A stretch of 64,000 nt of DNA from Peptoclostridium sp. (GTDB lineage Bacteria > Bacillota > Clostridia > Peptostreptococcales > Peptostreptococcaceae). Numbering within the stretch: the stretch's first letter is position 1; every line of letters starts with the position of its first letter. The stretch covers positions 61,382 to 125,381 of the forward strand of contig NZ_WXFG01000024.1 of the NCBI RefSeq assembly GCF_009881055.1, written 5' to 3'. Below the pieces are notes generated by a model. The model did no database searches. It worked only from the letters and a program-made list of their open reading frames with translations, and had not been told where the DNA came from. Below, in pieces: positions 9,175-16,954 of this stretch. The position numbers and the translations under genes were made by a program.

Positions 9175-9848
9175 GCCTCGTCAGCCTCCAGTCTATATCC
9201 GACCTTTCTGACGGTGCCTATGCTGACTTTCGAGCCCAGGAAGAAGAACTTTTTACGCAGAAACGAGATATAAGCCTCAACATTGTTGTCCTCGGCGTTC
9301 GACTCAGCTCCCCATACCTTTACTATGATATCCTCCTTAGGCACCACCATTTTCGGATTCGACATTAGAATCTTTAGAACCTCGTACTCCTTGAATCCCA
9401 GATGTATTGATTTTGATCCGCAGCTTAGGCTGTATGTCGACAGATTGAGCGTGAGATCATCAAACGACAGCTCTTCCATGGCTACCTCGCCATGTCTTCT
9501 TGAAATAGCCCTTATTCGAGCCATAAGCTCCTCGGGCGAAAACGGCTTTGTCATATAGTCATCGGCTCCGCAGTCGAGCCCTGTCACCTTGTCAGTTATT
9601 TCATCCCTGGCTGTAAGGAGAATGACTGGTGTTGTGATTCTGTTCTCCCTAAGCTCACGCACAACCTCGAAGCCGCTCTTTTTAGGAAGCATGACATCAA
9701 GCACAATGACATCATACATGCCGCTCATCGCATAGTCTAGTCCTGCTTCGCCATCATTCACAATGTCTGCAGCATATTTTTGTTCAGTTATTATCTGGCC
9801 AAGCGCCTCCGCCAGATGCAGCTCATCCTCAACTACAAGTACGCGCAC
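9171..9848 (-). CDS. OmpR-family response regulator
   Basis: A 225-residue DNA-binding response regulator: receiver domain with the DE pair (VVEDELHLAEAL), the phospho-acceptor aspartate in VIVLDVMLPKKSG and the lysine in MTKPFSPEEL; then a winged helix with LGFKEYEVLKILMSNPKMVV and NVEAYISFLRKKFFFLGSKVSIGTVRKVGYRL. The GTG at 9848 is the start: the six codons before it in the open frame contain AAAGGAGG, spaced six bases from this GTG, so they are the ribosome binding site and not protein. It diverges from the VTC operon over a 20-bp inverted repeat. Confidence 0.94.
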   Translation of the reverse strand: MRVLVVEDELHLAEALGQIITEQKYAADIVNDGEAGLDYAMSGMYDVIVLDVMLPKKSGFEVVRELRENRITTPVILLTARDEITDKVTGLDCGADDYMTKPFSPEELMARIRAISRRHGEVAMEELSFDDLTLNLSTYSLSCGSKSIHLGFKEYEVLKILMSNPKMVVPKEDIIVKVWGAESNAEDNNVEAYISFLRKKFFFLGSKVSIGTVRKVGYRLEADEA

Positions 9849-9934
9849 GGCGCACCTCCTTTCCATTATTTGTATTCTAATGATTGGATTATATCACATA
9901 ATTACTTCCTTGTTATTAGCAATTTTATAATGCA

Positions 9935-9980
9935 AAGCTGAAATTAGTCTGAAATCAGTTTTTCAGACTAATTTCAGCTT
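9935..9980. promoter_or_regulatory. Perfect 20-bp inverted repeat in the divergent promoter region
   Basis: AAGCTGAAATTAGTCTGAAA at 9935-9954 and its exact complement at 9961-9980, with a 6-base centre. It lies between the divergent response regulator and VTC genes. Each arm also contains two CTGAAA motifs ten bases apart, the one-helical-turn spacing seen in OmpR-type half-sites. It has no proper T-run. Best read as an operator for the adjacent regulator; a bidirectional RNA hairpin is the alternative. Confidence 0.65.
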
Positions 9981-10024
9981 CTGGACGTATGATATAGGCA
10001 TAGGAAATATAAAATGAAACGGAG

Positions 10025-10051
10025 GTGTCACACATGTCACACATGTCACAC
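10025..10051 (+). repeat. Three 9-base tandem repeats spanning the VTC gene start
   Basis: GTGTCACAC then ATGTCACAC twice, in frame. They give two ATG codons and one GTG spaced nine bases apart, directly after GGAGG at 10021-10025. Only the ATG at 10034 is at a good distance (eight bases). The array could expand or contract by slippage without shifting frame. Confidence 0.85.
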
Positions 10052-10771
10052 TATCAGGGCGTTTTCAGACGCTACGAAAAGAAATACATGCTAAGCAACG
10101 AGCAGCACCAGGCACTCATGGAGAGACTGTATGACTACACGACAAAGGACAGCTACGGCATGCACACCATATGCAATGTTTATCTGGACACCGAAAACTA
10201 TGAGCTCATACGCACTTCCATAGAAAAGCCGATATACAAGGAAAAAATCAGGCTGCGCAGCTATGGAATACCCAAGCCAGGAGACAAGGTGTTCGTCGAA
10301 ATCAAAAAGAAATTCGACGGGATTGTATACAAAAGGCGAGTGCAGCTTCCTTTGGACGAGGCATTGAGCTTTCTTACTCTGGGCAAGCAAACCACAGCAT
10401 CAAGCCAGATACTCGATGAAATCGACTGGTTCATGAAAAGATACATGCCAGTTCCAAAGGTCTTCATAGCCTATGACCGGCTGGCCCTATTTGGCAACGA
10501 GGATCCAAGTCTGAGAATCACATTCGACCAGAACATACGCTTTAGGCAATGTCTGCTGGATCCTTCAAAGGGCAGCTGGGGAAATCCCCTGCTTGAGCCC
10601 GGCAAAGTCCTCATGGAGATTAAAATCCCAGGAACTATGCCCATATGGCTCAGCCAAATCCTTGCCGGATCGAATGTATTCCCGACCTCGTTTTCCAAAT
10701 ACGGAAACTGTTACAAGAAGCATCTGATTTATAACACATATCAAAAAGGAGGAATCAACCATGCTGGATAG
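10034..10771 (+). CDS. VTC-domain (polyphosphate polymerase-like) protein
   Basis: A 245-residue soluble protein with the VTC tunnel-domain signature: RRYEKKYML near the N-terminus, VYLDTENY, KIRLRSYG, FVEIKKKFDGIVYKRR, IAYDRLALFG, LRITFDQNIRFR, LMEIKIPG and the C-terminal SFSKYGNCYK. In yeast Vtc4 the matching Lys/Arg/Glu residues line the ATP-to-polyphosphate tunnel. Most appear present, so catalytic activity is plausible but unproven. Start at 10034 as argued for the tandem repeat. It overlaps the next gene by 11 bases, so expression is coupled. Comparable VTC genes often sit beside DUF4956 and CotH or surface-protein genes. Confidence 0.9.
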   Translation: MSHMSHYQGVFRRYEKKYMLSNEQHQALMERLYDYTTKDSYGMHTICNVYLDTENYELIRTSIEKPIYKEKIRLRSYGIPKPGDKVFVEIKKKFDGIVYKRRVQLPLDEALSFLTLGKQTTASSQILDEIDWFMKRYMPVPKVFIAYDRLALFGNEDPSLRITFDQNIRFRQCLLDPSKGSWGNPLLEPGKVLMEIKIPGTMPIWLSQILAGSNVFPTSFSKYGNCYKKHLIYNTYQKGGINHAG

Positions 10772-11438
10772 CATTACAAACATAGCATCAACTAGCTCAA
10801 TAACCCTCGAAAGCCTTCTGCTTTGCACTCTAGCCTCAATTGTTCTAGGAATAGGCGTTGCCCTTGTCCACATGTACCGCAATATTTACAGCAAGAACTT
10901 CATTGTGACGCTGGCTCTGCTTCCGGCAATAGTGCAGATAATAATCACACTGGTCAACGGCAACCTTGGCACCGGAGTAGCCGTCATGGGAGCCTTCAGC
11001 CTTGTGCGTTTCCGCTCCATACCCGGCGGCGCAAGAGAAATAGGAAGCATATTTCTGGCAATGGCCTTGGGTCTTGCAACAGGAATGGGACATATAACTA
11101 TTGCGTTTATGTTTCTCGCCATAATAGGTGCTATGACATTACTCTTAAACATCACTAGGTTCGGAGAACAAAAGGAAGAGGAAAAGGAGCTTAAAATCAC
11201 CATTCCTGAAAACCTTGACTACGAAGGCATATTCGATGACCTTTTTGTCAAATACACAAATGGCGCAGAACTGGTCAAGGTAAAAACCACTAATATGGGT
11301 AGCCTTTACGAGCTGCATTACAGGATTATACTCAAGGGCTCGGCTATAGAAAAAAAATTCCTGGATGAGCTGCGCTGCCGAAACGGCAACCTCAACATCG
11401 TCTGCGGCCGCATATCTTCAAACCACAGTGAACTTTAA
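10761..11438 (+). CDS. DUF4956 family membrane protein
   Basis: A 225-residue protein with about four transmembrane helices in the first 135 residues (SLLLCTLASIVLGIGVALVHM, IVTLALLPAIVQIIITLVNG, a glycine-rich AVMGAFSLVRFRSIPGGAREIG loop, FLAMALGLATGMG and IAFMFLAIIGAMTLLL), then a cytoplasmic ferredoxin-like region of about 85 residues. The loop is the DUF4956 hallmark. Function is unknown; the constant pairing with VTC domains suggests a membrane partner of the polymerase, perhaps a channel (inference). The ATG follows GGAGGAATCAACC inside the VTC gene, overlapping it by 11 bases. Confidence 0.9.
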   Translation: MLDSITNIASTSSITLESLLLCTLASIVLGIGVALVHMYRNIYSKNFIVTLALLPAIVQIIITLVNGNLGTGVAVMGAFSLVRFRSIPGGAREIGSIFLAMALGLATGMGHITIAFMFLAIIGAMTLLLNITRFGEQKEEEKELKITIPENLDYEGIFDDLFVKYTNGAELVKVKTTNMGSLYELHYRIILKGSAIEKKFLDELRCRNGNLNIVCGRISSNHSEL

Positions 11439-11475
11439 ACGCTAAGACTATTATAAAATACGAGGAGGAAATTAT

Positions 11476-13152
11476 ATGAACAGAATAAGAATCAAGCTGC
11501 TGTCTCTGCTTGCCGCCGCACTATTGGCTTCATCGGTCCTGACCGGGTGTAGCAATGACACATCATCGTCTTCGTCAACATCCGATACCGCCAATAATAT
11601 ACAGGTTGAATACAGCAGCGAGGATATAGACGGCACTTGGGATGACTCTGCTGCAACAAAAGTATCGCTTAGCGGCAACTCCATCGCCGTTGACGGCAGC
11701 GGAGCCTCAGCAAGCGGGGGCACTCTGACAATAAAGTCAGCCGGCACATATGTACTCAGCGGAACGCTGACCGATGGCCAGATTGTAGTTGACTCTGGAC
11801 AGGAAGATACAGTGAAAATCGTGCTAAACGGCGCAGAGCTAAAATCCTCAAACAGCGCTCCTATTTACTCCAAACAGTCTAAGAAAACAATCGTCACGCT
11901 AGCAAAAGGTACCAACAATAAGATTGAAGACGCAGCTTCGTATGATTACGCCGAAGGCGCAGACGAGCCAGACGCAGCTGTTTTCAGCCAGAATAACCTT
12001 ACCATAAACGGTTCAGGCTCTCTGACCGTCAAAGGCAACTTCAACAACGGAATATGCTCCAAGGACGACCTTGTAATAACCGGAGGAAACATAGCTATCA
12101 CTTCGGCCAATGACGCTTTGCGCGGAAGAGACTCCATAGCGATAAACGGCGGCACATTTGCAATCACGGCGGGAGGAGACGGCCTTCAGTCAAACAATGA
12201 CGAGGATGTCGAGAAGGGCTGGATTTCTATCGACGGCGGAGTCTTCAAAATCACAGCAGAAAGTGACGGTATCCAGGCAACCACGTCCCTTGTAGTCAAC
12301 AGCGGCACGATTGACATATTCAAATGCTATGAGGGACTAGAGGGCTCAAACGTAACAGTAAACGGCGGCAGCATTAAAATTAAAGCTGATGACGACGGAC
12401 TCAATGCTGCCGGCGGCAACGACGGTTCTTCAGTAGATGGAAGGCCCAGCGAGAACGCCTCAAGCGATGACAGCACTTATTTCATAAGGATAAACAGTGG
12501 GTATGTGACTGTAGATGCCGCAGGTGACGGCATAGACGCCAACGGCTCCCTCTATTTCAGCGGCGGCACTGTGCTGGTTAACGGTCCGACAAACAACGGC
12601 AACGGAGCCTTGGACTATGACAGAACCTGCGAGGTTACTGGAGGAACGCTTGTCATAGCAGGCAGCTCTGGAATGGCGCAGGCTCCAGGAGACACCTCTT
12701 CGCAAAGCTCGCTAACCGTCTATTATTCAACGGTTCAGAAAGCCGGAACGCTTGTAACTCTTTCGGATGATAGCGGAAAGCCACTGCTCTCCTTCGCTCC
12801 ATCCAAGGACTACCAGTCAATAGTAATAAGCTCACCTGAGCTTGAGCAGGGCAAGACCTACACGCTAAGCTCCGGCGGAACAAATTCCGGCAAGCTAAAA
12901 GATGGACTCTACACAGGTGGAACAGTGTCAGGTGCGACAAAACTTGCAGATATAAAGCTTTCAAACATAGTGACAAGAATATCAGATGACGGCTCTGAGG
13001 TCGCTGAAAGAATGGGCGGACCTGGCGGCATGGGTGGCCAGGGAAGACCGGAAGGCAGCCATGACGGCAACCGCAAACCGCCCGAAGGCATGGAACCGCC
13101 GGATGGGATGCAGCCTCCAGAGGATATGACTCCTCCCGCTCAAGAGCAATAG
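11476..13152 (+). CDS. DUF4353 beta-helix carbohydrate-binding lipoprotein
   Basis: A 558-residue exported lipoprotein: signal peptide with lipobox LTGC (Cys about 25), a Ser-rich linker, then a long right-handed parallel beta-helix with repeated INGG/ITGG/VNGG turns and ANDALRG, GGDGLQS, ESDGIQA and DDDGLNA coils (about 150-400). This matches the family of Cthe_2159 from Clostridium thermocellum, which binds calcium and acidic polysaccharide. The C-terminal 60 residues are Gly/Met/Pro-rich (GGPGGMGGQG, PPEGMEPPDGMQPPEDM). GAGGAGG precedes the ATG. Third gene of the VTC operon; a strong terminator follows. Confidence 0.9.
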   Translation: MNRIRIKLLSLLAAALLASSVLTGCSNDTSSSSSTSDTANNIQVEYSSEDIDGTWDDSAATKVSLSGNSIAVDGSGASASGGTLTIKSAGTYVLSGTLTDGQIVVDSGQEDTVKIVLNGAELKSSNSAPIYSKQSKKTIVTLAKGTNNKIEDAASYDYAEGADEPDAAVFSQNNLTINGSGSLTVKGNFNNGICSKDDLVITGGNIAITSANDALRGRDSIAINGGTFAITAGGDGLQSNNDEDVEKGWISIDGGVFKITAESDGIQATTSLVVNSGTIDIFKCYEGLEGSNVTVNGGSIKIKADDDGLNAAGGNDGSSVDGRPSENASSDDSTYFIRINSGYVTVDAAGDGIDANGSLYFSGGTVLVNGPTNNGNGALDYDRTCEVTGGTLVIAGSSGMAQAPGDTSSQSSLTVYYSTVQKAGTLVTLSDDSGKPLLSFAPSKDYQSIVISSPELEQGKTYTLSSGGTNSGKLKDGLYTGGTVSGATKLADIKLSNIVTRISDDGSEVAERMGGPGGMGGQGRPEGSHDGNRKPPEGMEPPDGMQPPEDMTPPAQEQ

Positions 13153-13212
13153 GCAATGCAATACCTACTTTATATGCCAGCTAAATTCAATGAAATACAA
13201 GCTATGCAGGGC

Positions 13213-13247
13213 AAAAGCGCCTTCTCTTTGAGTAGGCGCTTTTTTTA
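13213..13247. terminator. Terminator shared by the DUF4353 operon and the sufB-like gene
   Basis: AAAGCGCCT...AGGCGCTTT with a 10-base loop, followed on plus by TTTTTATCA. It lies between convergent genes. The plus-strand T-run is the stronger one. Confidence 0.85.
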
Positions 13248-14168
13248 TCACTTGAGAAATCCCTGCAATACAGTATCCTCGGCTTCCTTTTCTGTCAGTC
13301 CGAGTGTCATCAGCTTTGTCAACTGTTCTGATGCTATTTTTCCTATAGCCGCCTCGTGTATCAGCTGTGCGTCCGAACTGAATGCAGTAATCTCAGGCAC
13401 TGACGAAACCTGGGCGCTGTGCATTATTATAGAATCGCACTGTATGTGGCCTCGGCATCTTGTGTAGCCCCTCATGTTGAGGTGGAAAAGCTGCTTGGAT
13501 TCATCCTGGGCCACCGAGCGCGAAATTATCTGGGCAGTCGAATCCTCCCCGACAAGCTCGACAGTTATGTTAGACTCGGCATCCTGCTTCATATATGTCA
13601 ACAGCCTTTCAGACACTATGAGCCTGGCGTTTTTGTGAAGCTTTACAAGAGTGTCGCGAAGTGTGTGGTCCACTCCCTTTATCTGCACAAGCTCCAGTTC
13701 GGCTACTCCCCCCTCCTCAACCTCTATTATTGTTTTAGGGTTTAGTACCTTGTCTCCGGTTCCCTCGCCTTCGCCATAGTGCTTTTCCACATACCTTATG
13801 CGGGCTCCCTTGCGCACAAAAAATTCATGTATCCCGTCATGCTGAGCCTTCTCGCACCCAGGGTTGTGTATGCCGCAGCCTGCAACAATGAGCACGTCCG
13901 AGTCGGCTCCTATTTCAAAGGTATTGTAGACCACATCGGTAAGACCCTCAACTGAAATTATTACAGGAATGTGGACGCTCTCGCCCTTTGTACCCGGCTT
14001 TATTGTAACGTCAATACCCGGTTTGTCCATCTTTGTTACTATGTCTATATTCGCCGTTGTATTGCGGCTTTCGCCCTGGCCGTTTTTCCTTATATTATAG
14101 GCTCCCAGAGGTATCCCATGCAGGTCCGCAACCTCAAGCAGTATCCTTTTATCTATGACATCCAACAT
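13248..14168 (-). CDS. SufB/SufD-family Fe-S assembly scaffold, short form (SmsB-like)
   Basis: A 306-residue member of the SufBD family (beta-helix core with EGLTDVVYNTFEIGADSDVLIVAGCGIHNPGC, KVLNPKTIIEVEEGG, SRSVAQDESKQLFHLNMRGYTRCRGHIQCDSIIMHS and DAQLIHEAAIGKIASEQL). It is far shorter than SufB (about 470) and pairs only with SufC. This is the layout of the minimal two-gene SMS (SUF-like minimal) Fe-S machinery of anaerobes. Cysteines in GCGIHNPGC and CRGHIQC could hold a cluster. Start ATG 14168 is chosen for GGGAGG seven bases upstream; it overlaps the sufC end by about 20 bases. No cysteine desulfurase or SufU is adjacent. Confidence 0.85.
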   Translation of the reverse strand: MLDVIDKRILLEVADLHGIPLGAYNIRKNGQGESRNTTANIDIVTKMDKPGIDVTIKPGTKGESVHIPVIISVEGLTDVVYNTFEIGADSDVLIVAGCGIHNPGCEKAQHDGIHEFFVRKGARIRYVEKHYGEGEGTGDKVLNPKTIIEVEEGGVAELELVQIKGVDHTLRDTLVKLHKNARLIVSERLLTYMKQDAESNITVELVGEDSTAQIISRSVAQDESKQLFHLNMRGYTRCRGHIQCDSIIMHSAQVSSVPEITAFSSDAQLIHEAAIGKIASEQLTKLMTLGLTEKEAEDTVLQGFLK

Positions 14169-14904
14169 TCGCATTTCCCTCCCTGTTACAGCTTCTTCGG
14201 CACATGCATTCCGAATCCATACGGCCGATTTCACCGAAAATTTTCTCATGGCTCGTTATTTCGCTTATCCTTCCATTTTCCACAAGTATTACCTGACTTG
14301 CCAGCCTTAGAATCCTCTCCTGATGGGATATTATGACTATAGTATTGTCGTATTTTTCATGTAGCTTCTCGAAAGTCTCCGTAAGCCTCTGAAAGCTCCA
14401 AAGGTCTATGCCCGCCTCAGGCTCGTCGAATACTACAAACTTCAGCTTGCGTGCCAAAATGCTTGCGATTTCAATGCGCTTTATTTCGCCGCCAGATAGA
14501 CTTGTATTCATTTCCCGATCCAGGTAATCCTGCGCACAAAGGCCAACGTCATACAGAAGCTCGCACTCATCTATTTTATTCCCCGAGCCTGCCGCCAGCC
14601 TGAGCATGTCCCGGACTGTAAGCCCCTTGAAACGCGGTGGTTGCTGGAAAGCATAGCCTATGCCAAGACGTGCCCTCTCGTCAATGCTCATATTCGTTAT
14701 ATCCGTGCCGTCCAGGAGTATTCGTCCCGCAGTAGGCTGGTATATTCCCATTATCGCCTTGGCAAGCGATGTCTTTCCGCCGCCGTTAGGACCGGTCATT
14801 ACATATATCTTCTTATCCTCAAGTGACAGGCTGATGTCCTTTAGAACCTCAACCTTTCCGTCACTCCCATCCAGAGTTACGCTTACATTTATAAGTTCCA
14901 GCAT
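14149..14904 (-). CDS. sufC: SufC-type Fe-S assembly ATPase (SmsC-like)
   Basis: A 251-residue ABC ATPase of the SufC type: Walker A GPNGGGKTSLAKAI, Q-loop YAFQQPPRFKGL, signature SLSGGEIKRIEIA, Walker B KFVVFDEPEAGIDLW and switch IVIISHQ. DEPEAGIDLW is typical of SufC. It powers Fe-S cluster assembly with the overlapping SufB-like protein. ATG at 14904 follows GGAGGTGCAAG. The last about 25 residues (cysteine-rich, CMCRRSCNREGNANVGCHR) extend over the next gene start; SufC proteins usually end before this, so the tail may have arisen by read-through into the overlapping start region. Confidence 0.93.
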   Translation of the reverse strand: MLELINVSVTLDGSDGKVEVLKDISLSLEDKKIYVMTGPNGGGKTSLAKAIMGIYQPTAGRILLDGTDITNMSIDERARLGIGYAFQQPPRFKGLTVRDMLRLAAGSGNKIDECELLYDVGLCAQDYLDREMNTSLSGGEIKRIEIASILARKLKFVVFDEPEAGIDLWSFQRLTETFEKLHEKYDNTIVIISHQERILRLASQVILVENGRISEITSHEKIFGEIGRMDSECMCRRSCNREGNANVGCHR

Positions 14905-15014
14905 CTTGCACCTCCGTGATAACCGTCTGATTTAATCATGATATTTCCTATTTTTATAAATACCCCAAAAACGGCGAGATAGCATCACGGAATTCAAGCC
15001 ATATTACACAAAAT

Positions 15015-15060
15015 AAAAGGCCATGACCAACAGTTAAATAATCTGCAATCATGACCTTTT
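15015..15060 (-). terminator. Rhodanese gene terminator
   Basis: On minus, AAAAGG-T-CATGA ... TCATG-G-CCTTTT followed by ATTTTG: an 11-bp stem with one internal mismatch and a 22-base loop, about 35 bases after the rhodanese stop. Confidence 0.7.
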
Positions 15061-15094
15061 AAATAGCTATGTAAAATTTTTTAACCTTGCTCCA

Positions 15095-15583
15095 TTATTT
15101 TTCAAGAAGCTCGTCATATGGCCATCCACCTTGGCCGTTTTCAAGTATGAAAAGTCTTTCAGCCGCTATGCCTTTTGACTCTGTAAGGTAGTCAATAGTC
15201 CTTGTTGCTCCGCCTTTGCCGCCAGGGCATATAACTATTATAGGCTGTGTACCTTCAAGCTTTGATACAACCGCATCCAACTTAGCCTTTTCTTCGTCGG
15301 TTTTCACAGGATAGGCATGCGTAGGTATAGCGCCTTTTATGTGATGCGCAGCCCATTCCTCCTCAACCTGAATATCAAGCAAAATAACATCTTCGTTGTT
15401 TTCAATAGCTGCCTTAGTCTGATCTGCTGTGTAGTACTGGTATGTTTTTTCCTCTTCGGCTGCAGCTGCAGTTGCTTGCGTTGCCTTACCGCTGTTTGCT
15501 TCTTCTGCAGGCTTCGAAGTGCATCCAGTTACAAACAGCGCAAGAGCCAAAACCGATGCGATGATTAGTGTGATTTTTTTCAT
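15095..15583 (-). CDS. Rhodanese-like lipoprotein
   Basis: A 162-residue exported lipoprotein (signal peptide, lipobox VTGC at about Cys 21) with a single rhodanese domain: YYTADQTKAAIENNEDVILLDIQVEEEWAAHHIKGAI, the active-site loop VICPGGKGGATR starting with the catalytic cysteine, and a C-terminal ENGQGGWPYDELLE. It probably handles sulfane sulfur or sulfide at the cell surface; the substrate is not known. ATG 15583 follows GGGAGGG by six bases; the longer frame adds only five codons. Downstream of the MFS gene by 139 bases, so possibly a separate transcript. Confidence 0.88.
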   Translation of the reverse strand: MKKITLIIASVLALALFVTGCTSKPAEEANSGKATQATAAAAEEEKTYQYYTADQTKAAIENNEDVILLDIQVEEEWAAHHIKGAIPTHAYPVKTDEEKAKLDAVVSKLEGTQPIIVICPGGKGGATRTIDYLTESKGIAAERLFILENGQGGWPYDELLEK

Positions 15584-15722
15584 GTGATACCCTCCCAATA
15601 AATAATTTATGATGATTACACATTAATGATATCACACCCCATACCTCTGCTGTAATTGAAATATTTTATACCTGTACGGACATCCATAGAGGAAACCATC
15701 AAATCACGCAACTTCTTCCTTT

Positions 15723-16922
15723 TCATGATTTCCTGGCATGCCTCAGATTTTTTCTATAAAGAAATATCATAAGAACGGCTGAAACAAAGGCTAGCATTGA
15801 GCCATAATAAAAAGGCGCCCTATTGTTTATATTGTCGTAGAGAAATCCTGCTACGAGGCTCGCCGGAAGCAGTGTCACGCCCACAAGGCAGTTATATATT
15901 CCAAGGCCGGTGCCCCTTTTCTCCTTGTCCACAATGTCAGCTACAAGAGCCTTCTGCACCCCGTCAGTTGCCGCGCTGTAGAGTCCGTATAACGCAAACA
16001 GCATTACAACCGTCAGCTTGCTGCTTGTCCAGCCAAATCCGAAATATATGGCTGAATACAGCAGATAACCCAGTATGATGAGTCTTTCCCTTCCGAACCT
16101 GTCTGAGATAACTCCGGCTGGAACTGCAAATACGACTGACACCGAGTTAAATATAAGATATATCACAGGTATGAATGCAGCCTCTATTCCGATATCGCTG
16201 GCCTTCACCAAAAGAAGAGCATCCGTTGAGTTGCCCAATGTGAATATGAACACAATCGCAAGAAATGCGTAATATCTCCTCGGAAAATCCTTAAGGGTTA
16301 TCCTGCCAAGAGGTGGCAGCCTCTTGGACTTCGCCTCCTTGACAAAGAATATAATTGACGCCATGCCAAGTAAACCCGGTATTGCGGCGAACATGAACAC
16401 CCTGCGGTAGTCTCCCGGAAACATCAGCAGCACTCCTGCTGCAACAAGCGGCCCGATTATGGCCCCGCTGTTGTCCATTGCCTTGTGGAAGCCAAAGCTC
16501 CTGCCCCTTGCATCCTCCTCGGAGGATGATGCTATGAGGCTGTCCCTCGGGGCAGTCCGTATCCCCTTGCCAATCCGCTCAGTAAAACGAATCATTAGGA
16601 CCTGGAGCGGTGTTGCTGCCAGCGCAAAAAGAGGCGAAAGCATAGCCGTAAATGCATATCCTATGATCATAAACGGTTTGTTCTTCCTGATCTTGTCGCT
16701 CCACCAGCCTGAGAGCGCCTTTATGAGAGATGCCGTGCTTTCAGCAACTCCTTCTATAAGTGAAATCTCAGTCTTGGACGCCCCAAGCGTCATTAGGAAA
16801 AGAGGCATTATGGCGTATATCATCTTGGTTGTAGTGTCAGTGAGAAAGCTTGTAAGTCCTACAAAGAATATATTCTTTTCGATCCCCATGATTTTCTTTT
16901 TCGAATGTTCGTCTCCACTCAT
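15723..16922 (-). CDS. MFS transporter
   Basis: A 399-residue 12-helix major facilitator. Motifs: FVGLTSFLTDTTTKMIYAIMPLFL in helix 1, GWWSDKIRKNKPFMIIGY (MFS motif A) between helices 2 and 3, RFTERIGKGIRTAPRDSLIA after helix 4, and GVISDRFGRERLIILGY as the motif A repeat. The ERIGKGIRTAPRD stretch occurs in a broad family of uncharacterised and drug-efflux MFS proteins; the substrate is not assignable. AAAGGAGG precedes the ATG. The gene starts 32 bases after eutH, so the two likely form an operon. Confidence 0.9.
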   Translation of the reverse strand: MSGDEHSKKKIMGIEKNIFFVGLTSFLTDTTTKMIYAIMPLFLMTLGASKTEISLIEGVAESTASLIKALSGWWSDKIRKNKPFMIIGYAFTAMLSPLFALAATPLQVLMIRFTERIGKGIRTAPRDSLIASSSEEDARGRSFGFHKAMDNSGAIIGPLVAAGVLLMFPGDYRRVFMFAAIPGLLGMASIIFFVKEAKSKRLPPLGRITLKDFPRRYYAFLAIVFIFTLGNSTDALLLVKASDIGIEAAFIPVIYLIFNSVSVVFAVPAGVISDRFGRERLIILGYLLYSAIYFGFGWTSSKLTVVMLFALYGLYSAATDGVQKALVADIVDKEKRGTGLGIYNCLVGVTLLPASLVAGFLYDNINNRAPFYYGSMLAFVSAVLMIFLYRKNLRHARKS

Positions 16923-16954
16923 ATCTCTGCCTCCTTTAAAGTGCGATCAGACAC

